Source of the DNA: an uncultured Coriobacteriaceae bacterium
GTDB lineage: Bacteria > Actinomycetota > Coriobacteriia > Coriobacteriales > Atopobiaceae
DNA length: 56,884 nucleotides
Reading direction: 5' to 3'
Assembly: GCA_902791035.1 (NCBI GenBank)
Contig: CADAUA010000006.1
Span: 144,457 to 201,340, forward strand
Shown here: positions 8,590 to 16,418 of the stretch, piece by piece
How the letters are laid out: every line of letters starts with the position of its first letter
Position numbering within the stretch: position 1 is the first letter of the stretch
Notes under the pieces: model-generated
What the model was told of the DNA's origin: nothing
Seen by the model: only the letters and a program-made list of their open reading frames with translations
Database searches by the model: none
Translations under genes and position numbers: made by a program

Positions 8590-8666
8590 GGCCCGTTCGT
8601 CTAGCGGCCTAGGACGCCGCCCTCTCAAGGCGGAGATCAGCAGTTCGAATCTGCTACGGGCTACCA
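8590..8666 (+). tRNA. tRNA-Glu (CTC)
   Basis: Acceptor GGCCCGT/ACGGGCT, anticodon stem CCGCC/GGCGG with loop CTCTCAA (anticodon CTC at 8624-8626), T loop AGTTCGAATCT and encoded CCA. It lies 20 nt after tRNA-Gln and is probably co-transcribed with it. Confidence 0.95.
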
Positions 8667-8675
8667 AATTCCAGG

Positions 8676-8703
8676 AGGTCACCTTTGTGGTGGCCTTTTT
8701 TGT
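8676..8703 (+). terminator. Terminator of the tRNA unit
   Basis: Stem GGTCACC/GGTGGCC with a short TTTGT loop followed by a run of six T, starting 10 nt after tRNA-Glu. Confidence 0.8.
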
Positions 8704-8865
8704 GTGCCGGGCCCTTAGAATTGCTTTCTTCCCCTATCTTCTTTCGGGTTCACGATAAGTATGCTGGTATGTCTTATTGGTTATTATCGTTTTGTACCAC
8801 GAGACAGCAGGTACGCACCGGCGGGAACCCCTCGTACCGAAGCCAGAAGGGCCATGGCGCTTGGA

Positions 8866-10257
8866 TCACTCCCCAACCGCCATCCAGGCCAGAAGGGCCT
8901 CCCGGTCGTTCTCCAGCTCGCCCGCCACCACAGCCGCGAGGAGCTGTCGCTGGACCATGCCGATCCCCGGCCCCGGGGCGATCCCGCACGCACGCACGAT
9001 GTCGCGCCCGTCCACGGCCAGGTCGCGAACGGTGAGCACACTGCCGCGGGCCAGCTCCCGGCGAAGCTCCCGCGTGACGCCGTCGAGCTCGGTGGCGTAG
9101 TACCAGCACTTCCGGGCCTTGCCCATGGCATCCGCCCGCTTGAGGTCCAGCAGCTGGAAGGCAAGCGCCCTCCCCTGACCGGGGGCGTTGCGCTCCAGCT
9201 CCACCAGCATGCGACGCACGGAGTGGGTGGTCTTGTCGACCGGCCAGTCGTGCAGGCGCACCAGTGCCACGGCCCCCTCCACGACCTCCTGGGGGATGGC
9301 CATGCGGCCCATGACCTGCCGGGCCACGCGCGCCCCGGCCTCCGGATGGCCGAAGAAGTGCCCGCAACCTGCCACGTCCAGGCTGAAGGTGGCCGGCTTG
9401 GCCACGTCGTGCAGGAGGGCTGCCCACCTGAGGGTGCGCGGGCACTCCCCGCCCGCGAACTCCTCCACAGCCGCGCAGACCCGCGCCGTGTGCTCCAGCA
9501 CGTCGAAGGCGTGGTAGGTGCTCCGCTGGTCGAAGCCAGCCATGGGGGCGAGCTCCGGCACGGCGGCCGCCATGACAGCGAACTCGTTGCGGAGCGCCCA
9601 GGCCACGCGTCCGGAGGCCAGGATCCCGTCCAGCTCCTGGCCGATGCGCTCCTGTGCTATGTGGTCGAGCTCCGGTGCCGCGGCCAAGAGCGCCGCCTGC
9701 GTGGCAGGCTCTATGGAGAAGCCCATCCGCACGGCAAAGCGCACGGCACGCAGGACCCGCAGGGCATCCTCGCCAAAGCGTCGCGCAGGCTCGCCCACGC
9801 AGCGGATGACCCCTGCCGCCAGGTCCTTCTCGCCCCCGAAGGGGTCGAGAAGGCCGCGCTCGGGATGGAAGGCCATGGCGTTGATCGTAAAGTCGCGCCG
9901 AGCCAGGTCCTCCCGCACGTCCGTGACGAAGCGCACCTCGTCGGGATGTCGGAGGTCGGAGTAGGCGCCCTCCACGCGGTAGGTGGTCGTCTCCACGGGC
10001 ACCCCGTGCCACACGGCGGTCACCGTCCCGTGGGCCGTGCCCGTCTCGTGCACGGCCAGTCCCGCCGCCGCCAGCACGCGCTCCGTCTCCTGCCAGGGGG
10101 CGGAGGTGGTCACGTCCACGTCGTGCCCCGGCAGGCCGCGCAGGGCGTCGCGCACCCAGCCACCCACGACCCAGGCCTCAAAGCCGGCGTCCTCCAGGGC
10201 CCCCACGACCACGCGGGCAGCCTCAGGCAACTGCGACGCCAGCTCTTGAGTTTTCAT
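8866..10257 (-). CDS. cca: CCA-adding tRNA nucleotidyltransferase with HD domain
   Basis: Adds or repairs the 3' CCA of tRNAs. The 463-residue class II enzyme starts with the nucleotidyltransferase motif VVGGWVRDALRG and the metal-binding pair in HDVDVTTS, followed by the RRDFTINAMA motif and the neck region RFGEDALRVLRAVRFA. The C-terminal half has an HD phosphohydrolase segment (LLHDVAKP, residues about 265-272), as in CCA enzymes that also trim tRNA ends. The ATG at 10257 has GGGGAGG upstream; the longer in-frame reading is not supported. Both tRNAs here already encode CCA, so the enzyme would act in repair for them. Confidence 0.93.
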   Translation of the reverse strand: MKTQELASQLPEAARVVVGALEDAGFEAWVVGGWVRDALRGLPGHDVDVTTSAPWQETERVLAAAGLAVHETGTAHGTVTAVWHGVPVETTTYRVEGAYSDLRHPDEVRFVTDVREDLARRDFTINAMAFHPERGLLDPFGGEKDLAAGVIRCVGEPARRFGEDALRVLRAVRFAVRMGFSIEPATQAALLAAAPELDHIAQERIGQELDGILASGRVAWALRNEFAVMAAAVPELAPMAGFDQRSTYHAFDVLEHTARVCAAVEEFAGGECPRTLRWAALLHDVAKPATFSLDVAGCGHFFGHPEAGARVARQVMGRMAIPQEVVEGAVALVRLHDWPVDKTTHSVRRMLVELERNAPGQGRALAFQLLDLKRADAMGKARKCWYYATELDGVTRELRRELARGSVLTVRDLAVDGRDIVRACGIAPGPGIGMVQRQLLAAVVAGELENDREALLAWMAVGE

Positions 10258-10399
10258 GGGCGCCTCCCCAGGACCCAGACCGTGGCAGAAGTCTACCACC
10301 ACCCGCATGGGCGGTCCCGGCCGCGACGCCCGTCCCGCCAGTCCCGCGCCCGGTCGGTCCGGCATCCCCCGCCGACTCCGTCGCGTAACACACCGTAGT

Positions 10400-10405
10400 T
10401 ATACT
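10400..10405 (+). promoter_or_regulatory. Probable -10 box of the first pepC
   Basis: TATACT, 35 nt upstream of the start codon. No clear -35 hexamer is seen. Confidence 0.4.
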
Positions 10406-10440
10406 CATCTAAGAACGCCATCCCCAACCTAAGGAGAACC

Positions 10441-11799
10441 ATGGACGACATGCGCAGCGTCACCGCGGAGGGCTTCGAGCAGGTCCGCGACGAGTTCCTG
10501 GCCAGCAGGGCAAACGTCATAGCAAAGAACGCCGTCACCGCGAACGGCATCGCCAAGGCGGCCCGTGTGCCCGAGGGCGTGGCCGCGAATCCCCTGACCT
10601 TCGACGTCGAGGTCACCCAGGGCGACCGCTGCAACCAGGAGCACTCCGGCCGTTGCTGGATGTTCGCCAGCCTCAACACCATGCGCTACCGCACCATAAA
10701 GAAGTACGACCTGCGCACCTTCGAGCTATCCCAGGCCTATCCCCTCTTCTGGGACAAGCTGGAGAAGTCCAACTGGTTCCTGGAGAACATCCTGGACACC
10801 CTCGACGAGCCGCTCGACGGCCGCCTGGTGGCCTACCTGCTCTCAGACCCCATCGGCGACGGCGGCCAGTGGGACATGTTCAAGAGCCTCGTGAAGAAGT
10901 ATGGCGTGGTACCCAAGGAGGCCATGCCCGAGACCGCCTGCTCCTCCAACACCCGCGGCATGGACACCTACCTCACCCGCTACCTGCGCGGCGCAGCCAA
11001 GCGCCTGCGCCAGACCCACGAGGCTGGCGAGGACATGGGGAGCCTGCGCGCCATGAAGGCCGAGATGATGTGCGAGGTCGAGTCCTTCCTCATCACCTGC
11101 CTGGGCGTGCCGCCCACGTCCTTCTCCGTCCGTCTGCGCAACAAGGACGGCGAGCTCGCGCTCTCGGGCACCTTCACGCCGCAGGAGTTCTTCGCGGAGG
11201 CGGTGGGCATGGAGCTCGACGACTACGTGAGCCTGATCTCCGCTCCCACGACCGACAAGCCCTTCTTCCACACCTACACCGTGAGCCGGCTGGGCAACGT
11301 GGTGGAGGACGGCGGCGTGCGCTACCTCAACCTGCCCATCAGCGAGCTCAAGCGCGTGGCCATAGCCCAGCTGCGCGACGACCTGCCCGTGTGGTTCGGC
11401 TGCGACGTGGCCCAGAGCTACCTGCGCGAGGAGGGCATCATGGACACGGCGGCCCTGCAGCTCGACGAGCTCTTCGGTTTCCCGGTGGAGGGCTGCATGG
11501 ACCGCGCCGAGCGCCTGGACTACGGCGAGTCCCTCATGACCCATGCCATGGTGCTCGAGGGCGTGAACCTGGACGAAGCGGGCGCACCCACCCTCTGGAA
11601 GGTTGAGAACTCCTGGGGCAAGGACCACGGCCGCGACGGCTTCGACACCATGTCGGACCCCTGGTTCGACGAGTACGTCTACCAGGTCGTGGTAGACAAG
11701 AAGTACCTGACGGACGACGAGCGCCACGTCTTTGAGACCGAGGAGCCCAAGGTCCTCGCTCCCTGGGACCCCATGGGGTCGCTCGCCCTCGCCCGCTAG
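10441..11799 (+). CDS. pepC: C1B cysteine aminopeptidase (PepC/bleomycin hydrolase family), copy 1
   Basis: A cytoplasmic papain-like aminopeptidase that trims peptides after uptake. Its 452 residues carry the three catalytic positions in order: Cys in SGRCWMFASLN (about residue 72), His in LMTHAMVLEG (about 366) and Asn in KVENSWGKDHG (about 387). The N terminus (EGFEQVRDEF, the Asn-rich AKNAVTANG segment) is typical of PepC. RBS AAGGAG precedes the ATG. A paralogue follows at 11912. The pair suggests heavy peptide use. Confidence 0.94.
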   Translation: MDDMRSVTAEGFEQVRDEFLASRANVIAKNAVTANGIAKAARVPEGVAANPLTFDVEVTQGDRCNQEHSGRCWMFASLNTMRYRTIKKYDLRTFELSQAYPLFWDKLEKSNWFLENILDTLDEPLDGRLVAYLLSDPIGDGGQWDMFKSLVKKYGVVPKEAMPETACSSNTRGMDTYLTRYLRGAAKRLRQTHEAGEDMGSLRAMKAEMMCEVESFLITCLGVPPTSFSVRLRNKDGELALSGTFTPQEFFAEAVGMELDDYVSLISAPTTDKPFFHTYTVSRLGNVVEDGGVRYLNLPISELKRVAIAQLRDDLPVWFGCDVAQSYLREEGIMDTAALQLDELFGFPVEGCMDRAERLDYGESLMTHAMVLEGVNLDEAGAPTLWKVENSWGKDHGRDGFDTMSDPWFDEYVYQVVVDKKYLTDDERHVFETEEPKVLAPWDPMGSLALAR

Positions 11800-11818
11800 C
11801 GGGCCCCGAGCACTTGGT

Positions 11819-11852
11819 GGGCACCAGGGGGCACGCCCCTGGTGCCCGTTTG
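11819..11852. terminator. Hairpin of the GGGCACCAGGGG repeat family, likely terminator
   Basis: A 12-bp stem (GGGCACCAGGGG / CCCCTGGTGCCC) 20 nt after the pepC stop, followed by GTTTGTG. The same stem sequence recurs in several intergenic regions of this window. Confidence 0.65.
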
Positions 11853-11883
11853 TGTCACAGAAGTGTCAGACACTTCTGTGACA
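11853..11883. repeat. 31-bp perfect palindrome (TGTCACAGAAGTGTC arms)
   Basis: Arms TGTCACAGAAGTGTC and GACACTTCTGTGACA are separated by one base. It lies between the two pepC genes, 28 nt before the second start codon. It is a member of a recurrent family with copies at 33697, 37886, 52679, 53812 and 54802. Confidence 0.9.
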
Positions 11884-11911
11884 TCCTGTCCACAACCCAC
11901 GAAAGGAACCC

Positions 11912-13360
11912 ATGAGCACCGGAGCCATCGAGCCCACCTGGGCAGACGCCCAGCGCGAGGCCTTCGTCGCCAGCCGCGCCAACCGCGTGGCCCGAAACGC
12001 CGTCACGTCCGACAACGTCTGGAAGGCCGCGCGCGACGTCTCGCACATGCGGGCCTACCACGACACCTTCAGCGTCAGCCGGCCGCGCACGGGAGCCGTG
12101 ACCAACCAGCGCCACTCCGGCCGCTGCTGGATGTTCTCGTCCTTCAACGTGGCGCGCGCCGCCACGATCGACCTTCTCGACGTGGACGACTTCGAGTTCT
12201 CCCAGACCTTCGGCATGTTCTGGGACAAGCTCGAGAAGGCCAACATGCTGCTCGAGAACGTCATCGCCCGCATCGACCGCCCCTTCGACGACCGCGAGCT
12301 GCAGTTCGTGCTGGCGAACGGCCTGGGCGACGGCGGCTACTACCCCGGTGCCATGAACATCATCAGGAAGTACGGGCTTGTCCCCAAGGACGCCATGCCC
12401 GAGACCGCCTGCACCAAGGACTCCTCGCAGATGAACCCGCAGCTGGAGCGCCTGGCCCGCAGGGACGCCGCCCAGCTCTTCCACATGCGCGCGGCCGGCG
12501 CCAGCGTGGACGAGCTTCGCGCCGAGAAGGGCCGCATGCTGGAGGGCTTCTACCGCATGCTGGCCGTCTGCCTGGGCGAGCCGCCCGCGACCTTCGACCT
12601 GGAGGTGGCGGTGGGCCCCAAGGCCAAGGTGCCCGCCGATAAGCTCGTGGAGCAGGAGGGCGGCCCTGCACCCGACCCCACCGACAAGGACGCCAAGCCC
12701 CGCAGGATCCTACGCGACCGCGGCATCACCCCGCGGGAGTTCGCCGAGCGCTACGTGCCCTTCGACCCCACGGACTATGTGCAGCTCGTGTCCTGCCCCG
12801 GCGCCACGCGGCCCTTCGGCCACGCCTACCACCTCTGCCTCATGGACACCTTCGTGGGCGGGACGCCCCTGCGCTTCCTCAACGTGGAGCCCGAGGTCAT
12901 CGACACCGCCGCCGTGGCGTCGCTGCGCGCCGGCGTACCCGTGGAGATGGGCTGCGACGTGATGCAGCAGTTCCCGCGGCACATCGACGACTTCCCCGGC
13001 GTGCTGGCGCTGGACACCATGGACTACGAGGGGCTCTTCGACGTGGACCTGTCCATGGGCAGGGAGGACCTCTGGGACCTGGGCGAGACCGCCTTCACGC
13101 ACGCCATGACCTTCCAGGGCGTTGAGCTGGACGACGACGGCAAGCCCGTGGCCTGGCGGGTCGAGAACTCCTGGGGCAAGGAGAACTGCAAGGATGGCTA
13201 CCTGGTGATGAGCGCCGACTGGTTCCACCTCTACGGCGGCGAGGTATGCGTGCGGCGCGAGTTCGTGCCTGCCGAGGTGCTCGAGCTCTGGGACACGCTG
13301 CCCGCCGAGGACGTCATGCCCTGGTCCGGCATGGGCCGCGCCCTCGCCCCCATGTCCTAG
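11912..13360 (+). CDS. C1B cysteine aminopeptidase (PepC family), copy 2
   Basis: A 482-residue paralogue of the preceding gene. The catalytic Cys is in SGRCWMFSSFN, the His in FTHAMTFQG and the Asn in RVENSWGKENC. It is about 30 residues longer than copy 1, mostly through an insertion around residues 235-275 rich in K, P and D (PTDKDAKPRR). RBS AAAGGAA lies upstream of the ATG. Tandem divergence suggests different peptide specificity, which is inference. Confidence 0.93.
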   Translation: MSTGAIEPTWADAQREAFVASRANRVARNAVTSDNVWKAARDVSHMRAYHDTFSVSRPRTGAVTNQRHSGRCWMFSSFNVARAATIDLLDVDDFEFSQTFGMFWDKLEKANMLLENVIARIDRPFDDRELQFVLANGLGDGGYYPGAMNIIRKYGLVPKDAMPETACTKDSSQMNPQLERLARRDAAQLFHMRAAGASVDELRAEKGRMLEGFYRMLAVCLGEPPATFDLEVAVGPKAKVPADKLVEQEGGPAPDPTDKDAKPRRILRDRGITPREFAERYVPFDPTDYVQLVSCPGATRPFGHAYHLCLMDTFVGGTPLRFLNVEPEVIDTAAVASLRAGVPVEMGCDVMQQFPRHIDDFPGVLALDTMDYEGLFDVDLSMGREDLWDLGETAFTHAMTFQGVELDDDGKPVAWRVENSWGKENCKDGYLVMSADWFHLYGGEVCVRREFVPAEVLELWDTLPAEDVMPWSGMGRALAPMS

Positions 13361-13365
13361 CCCAG

Positions 13366-13436
13366 TGACGCGGGGTCGGAGCTCGTGTCACGCGGGGTCG
13401 GAGCTCGTGTCACGCGGGGTCGGAGCTCGTGTCACG
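13366..13436. repeat. Three tandem 22-bp repeats (GGTCGGAGCTCGTGTCACGC)
   Basis: Copies begin at 13369, 13391 and 13413 with an exact 22-bp period, starting 9 nt after the second pepC stop codon. They are related to the repeats at 2389-2482. A degraded extension (TTGTCACGCC) follows near 13450. Confidence 0.88.
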
Positions 13437-13550
13437 CCCCAAGGCGCCCCTTGTCACGCCCTCCCGTCTGCCAAGATTTCTGGGGCCCCGGTTCCACCCG
13501 GGGCCCTATCCTTGTGTGAAGGCAGCTGTCACAGCGACACAGGAGGAAAC

Positions 13551-14171
13551 ATGGCACAGAGCGTCCAAATCGTGCGCAACCTGGTCTTCGACATGGGTGG
13601 CGTGCTCATGGACTTCGATCCCTCGATCTTCGCCCACCTATACGTGGACTCCGACACGGACGCCAGGCTCATCGAGGACGCGCTCTACCGCGGCGCCTCC
13701 TGGCCCCTGCTCGATGCCGGCGTGGTCAGCGAGTCCACGATCGAGTACCTGGCCCAGTGCAAGGTCCCGGAGCGCCTCTGGGAGCCCATGCACCGCGGCT
13801 TCCTGGAGTGGGAGCAGCACCAGCCCGTCCTCCAGGAGATGAACGACGTGGTCGTCCGTCTCTCCGAGTCCGGCTACGGCTGCTACCTGCTCTCCAACGC
13901 GGGCACCCGCTGGTGGAAGCAGAAGGACCGCATCCCCTGCATGCGCGTGATGAGGGGCTTCGTGGTCTCGGCCTTCGAGCGCATGATGAAGCCCGACCCC
14001 CTGATCTACACCACGCTTTGCGAGCGCTACCAGCTGGAGCCTGCCACCTGCCTCTTCGTGGACGACAACCTCGACAACTGCCGCGGTGCCGAGCGTGCGG
14101 GCATGCGGTCCTACCACTACGACGGAGACCCCGCCAAGTTCGAACGCTACGTCAGCGAGGGGCTAGCCTAG
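13551..14171 (+). CDS. HAD-family hydrolase
   Basis: A 206-residue haloacid dehalogenase-superfamily phosphatase. Motif I is VFDMGGVLMDFDP, with the nucleophile Asp, though the usual second catalytic Asp two positions later is Gly here (DMGGV), as in many FMN/YihX-like members. Motif II is LLSNAG, motif III is the K of MMKPDPLIY and motif IV is CLFVDDNLDNC. RBS AGGAGG precedes the ATG. It probably acts on a small phosphorylated metabolite; substrate unknown. Confidence 0.88.
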   Translation: MAQSVQIVRNLVFDMGGVLMDFDPSIFAHLYVDSDTDARLIEDALYRGASWPLLDAGVVSESTIEYLAQCKVPERLWEPMHRGFLEWEQHQPVLQEMNDVVVRLSESGYGCYLLSNAGTRWWKQKDRIPCMRVMRGFVVSAFERMMKPDPLIYTTLCERYQLEPATCLFVDDNLDNCRGAERAGMRSYHYDGDPAKFERYVSEGLA

Positions 14172-14224
14172 CGCCCAACGCCTGGGGCACCGGCCCCCGC
14201 CCTCGGCCCCACCCACCACACGGG

Positions 14225-14866
14225 CTACAGCTCCGAGAAGGACGCCTCGCCCACGCGGCAGAGGTTCTCTCCTGCCGCGTACTCGCGCAGGGCCTCCACG
14301 AAGGCCCGTTCCTCGCCTGCCCGGAAGGCACAGGTCAGCTGCACGTCCTCTGCAAAGACCGAGTCGCGTACACGGCCGCCAGCATCCGCCACCATGCGCC
14401 GCACCCTCTCGTAGGCCGAGTAGGGCACCTGCGCCACCACAGGCACGACCAGGGTCATCTCACGTACCATGCCCTTGCTGCCAGCAGCAGCCACCGCGGC
14501 CTGCGTGGCCGCGGTATAGGCGCGTACGAGCCCTCCCGGCCCCAGGAGCGTTCCCCCGAAGTAGCGCGTGACCACGCAGCACACGTCCATGAGACCGGCC
14601 CCGTGCAGGACGTCCAGCACCGGCTGGCCGGCGGTGCCTTGGGGCTCGCCGTCGTCCGAGCGCTTCTCGCGCCCGTCCGCCAGCACCCAGGCCGGCACGT
14701 TGTGCCGCGCGTCATGGTGGCGAGCCCGCACCGTAGTGAGAAACTCGTCCGCCTGGGACTCGCTCTCCACGTGCACGAGCTGCGCTATGAAGCGGCTCCG
14801 CCGGTCCTCGAACTCCCCGACCGCCTCCTCGCCATCCGCCAGCGTCAGATAGCCCGTAGGCGTCAT
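14225..14866 (-). CDS. yigZ: IMPACT/YigZ family protein
   Basis: A 213-residue member of the UPF0029/IMPACT family, with the RSRFIAQL and EVHHDARHNVPAW-type N-terminal elements, the SDDGEPQGTAGQPVL signature and VVTRYFGGTLLG. Family members bind the translation machinery or nucleic acid, but the bacterial role is not settled. ATG 14866 overlaps the stop of the small upstream gene (ATGA), placing it last in a three-gene operon with a PTS IIA gene. Confidence 0.92.
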   Translation of the reverse strand: MTPTGYLTLADGEEAVGEFEDRRSRFIAQLVHVESESQADEFLTTVRARHHDARHNVPAWVLADGREKRSDDGEPQGTAGQPVLDVLHGAGLMDVCCVVTRYFGGTLLGPGGLVRAYTAATQAAVAAAGSKGMVREMTLVVPVVAQVPYSAYERVRRMVADAGGRVRDSVFAEDVQLTCAFRAGEERAFVEALREYAAGENLCRVGEASFSEL

Positions 14867-15045
14867 GCGCGCCCCTGCTCCCTGGCAAGGGTGTCGCGCG
14901 CCTGCGCCGCAACGTAAGCGTCCTGGTCGAGCTTGCCCGGGCCCATGCCCTGGAGCAGGGTCCACCCGTAGGAGAGTCCGTAATAGACCACCACACCGCC
15001 CGCTACCGCGAGCAGCACCTTAAGTACCTTCTTGCTCAAAGTCAC
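14863..15045 (-). CDS. Small single-helix membrane protein
   Basis: A 60-residue protein starting at GTG (VTLSKKVLKVLL) with one membrane helix (about residues 7-27) and a polar Gln/Ala/Asp-rich tail. GTG overlaps the stop of the PTS IIA gene (GTGA) and its own stop overlaps the start of yigZ (ATGA), so all three are translationally coupled. Function unknown; the coupling is the main reason to call it real. Confidence 0.7.
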   Translation of the reverse strand: MTLSKKVLKVLLAVAGGVVVYYGLSYGWTLLQGMGPGKLDQDAYVAAQARDTLAREQGRA

Positions 15046-15608
15046 TCCCCTCGCTCCGAGGTCCCCTCTCCCGTGACGACCCGCAGGAGCGCCTCTCCCA
15101 CAACCGCACGCTCGCCGCACACCACCTGGGTCTTCCCGGCGGGCAGGTTGGGACAGGCCACCATGACCGTATCGTCAAGCCCGCGCGCCTCGACGCCCTC
15201 CCGGTCGAAGGCGATGAGCGGCTGGCCGCACTCCACGCGATCACCCTTCCTCGCGAGGCAGGTAAAGCCCGCACCGCGGAGGTCGACCGTGTCCACCCCC
15301 ACGTGCACAAGAACCTCGAGGCCGTCGTCACGGAGCACGTCGACCGCATGCCCGGTCGACACGGTGGCAAAGACCGTCCCCGCGCAGGGTGCGTACACCA
15401 CGCCGCCCTCGGGTCGGATGGCCGCGCCTGGGCCCATCATGCCCTGCGAGAAGACCGGGTCGGCCGTGTCCTCCAGCGCCATGACCAAACCCGAGACCGG
15501 CGCGGCCACCTCATCCGGACGCACGCGGCACTCCACAGGGACCGGGCCCAGTGTCGTTCCCCCCGCGACGCTGCCTCCCCTCCTGGGAAGAAGGTCCCAA
15601 AGCCCCAT
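15042..15608 (-). CDS. crr: PTS glucose-type EIIA component
   Basis: Phosphocarrier of the PEP-dependent sugar phosphotransferase system. The 188 residues match the EIIA-Glc fold: PVSGLVMALEDTADPVFSQGMMGPG, VYAPCAGTV, the first active-site-region His in STGHAVDVL and the phosphorylated His in VLVHVGVDTVDL. Downstream PTS partners (EIIBC) are not in the window. It may be a free-standing EIIA with regulatory functions or serve a permease encoded elsewhere. Confidence 0.9.
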   Translation of the reverse strand: MGLWDLLPRRGGSVAGGTTLGPVPVECRVRPDEVAAPVSGLVMALEDTADPVFSQGMMGPGAAIRPEGGVVYAPCAGTVFATVSTGHAVDVLRDDGLEVLVHVGVDTVDLRGAGFTCLARKGDRVECGQPLIAFDREGVEARGLDDTVMVACPNLPAGKTQVVCGERAVVGEALLRVVTGEGTSERGE

Positions 15609-15998
15609 GGGTCACCCCTTGATCAATCGTGTCGAACCGTTCATGCCGAAACGTTCGAGTTCCTCGATTCCGTCCCTCCAGTCTACGGCACCGCGGCGTG
15701 CCTGCGGGGCCACACCCGCCCCACAAGTCGTGGAAACTCGCATTCGCCGCAGGTTCGGCCGAAACTTGGTTCACCCGAACGGCTCATGGGACGGCGGTCA
15801 GCGAGCAGCGTCCGCCCAGTCAGCGCGACAGTCCACCGGCCCCACGCTGCAGGCTCGGGTCGGACAGGGGCACCACACCGCGGGCCCATCCCGGAATGAC
15901 GAGGTACCTTCCCGCCCACAGGCAGTAGGGCCCTGTCCTTGTCCGCGTTTTGCGAACCCACACCACGTGCACGCGCGCCGTGCTACAATCACCCCCGC
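15609..15998. other. Intergenic region between crr and rnpB
   Basis: About 390 bp without a supported gene. The longer open frames here are short, lack RBSs and read across rnpB or crr. The only clear signal is TACAAT at 15984-15989, a likely -10 box for rnpB. Confidence 0.6.
15984..15989 (+). promoter_or_regulatory. Probable -10 box of rnpB
   Basis: TACAAT sits 9 nt before the first paired nucleotide of the RNase P RNA, at the right place for a transcription start. No convincing -35 element is visible. Confidence 0.6.
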
Positions 15999-16314
15999 GA
16001 AGTGGGCCAGACGACCGCGGGGCTCGAGGCGACGCCGAGAGCCATGAGGAAAGTCCGGGCTCCACAGGGCAGGAAGCAGGCTAACGGCCTGGCGGGGTGA
16101 CCCGACGGAAAGCGCCGCAGAAAAGAAGACTCCCGCTGCCAGCGCGAGCTGGTGAGAGAAAAGCTGAAACGGTGGGGTAAGAGCCCACCAGCGTCGTGGC
16201 AACACGGCGGCTTGGCAAGCCCCTTCCGGAGCAAACGCAAATCTTGAGGCCTGCGGTGACGCAGGTCCTAGATAAATGGCCGTCCACGACAGAACCCGGC
16301 TCATAGGCCCACTT
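15999..16314 (+). ncRNA. rnpB: RNase P RNA (type A)
   Basis: The catalytic RNA that matures tRNA 5' ends. The termini pair (GAAGTGGGCC / GGCCCACTTC, helix P1). Conserved regions are present in order: GAGGAAAGTCCGGGCTCC (CR I), ACGGCCTGGCG, a GAAAGCGCCGCAGAAAAG segment, GTAAGAGCCCACCAGC (CR III region), GGCAAGCCCCTTCCGGAGCA and the CR V segment AGATAAATGGCCGTC with ACAGAACCCGGCT. It is 316 nt, shorter than E. coli's. Confidence 0.97.
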
Positions 16315-16418
16315 CGCATCCTTTTCTTCCAAGAACACTTGTTTGTCATCGTGCTCTGTGCTACTCTCGCAGGAACATGAGTTCCTGCCAAACGGTACGG
16401 ACGGAGGCGAACAAGGTC

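Noticed and set aside
8760..8865. Small gene or terminator after the tRNA unit
   Set aside because: There is a weak CGATAA/TTATCG inverted repeat but no T tract and no supported frame.
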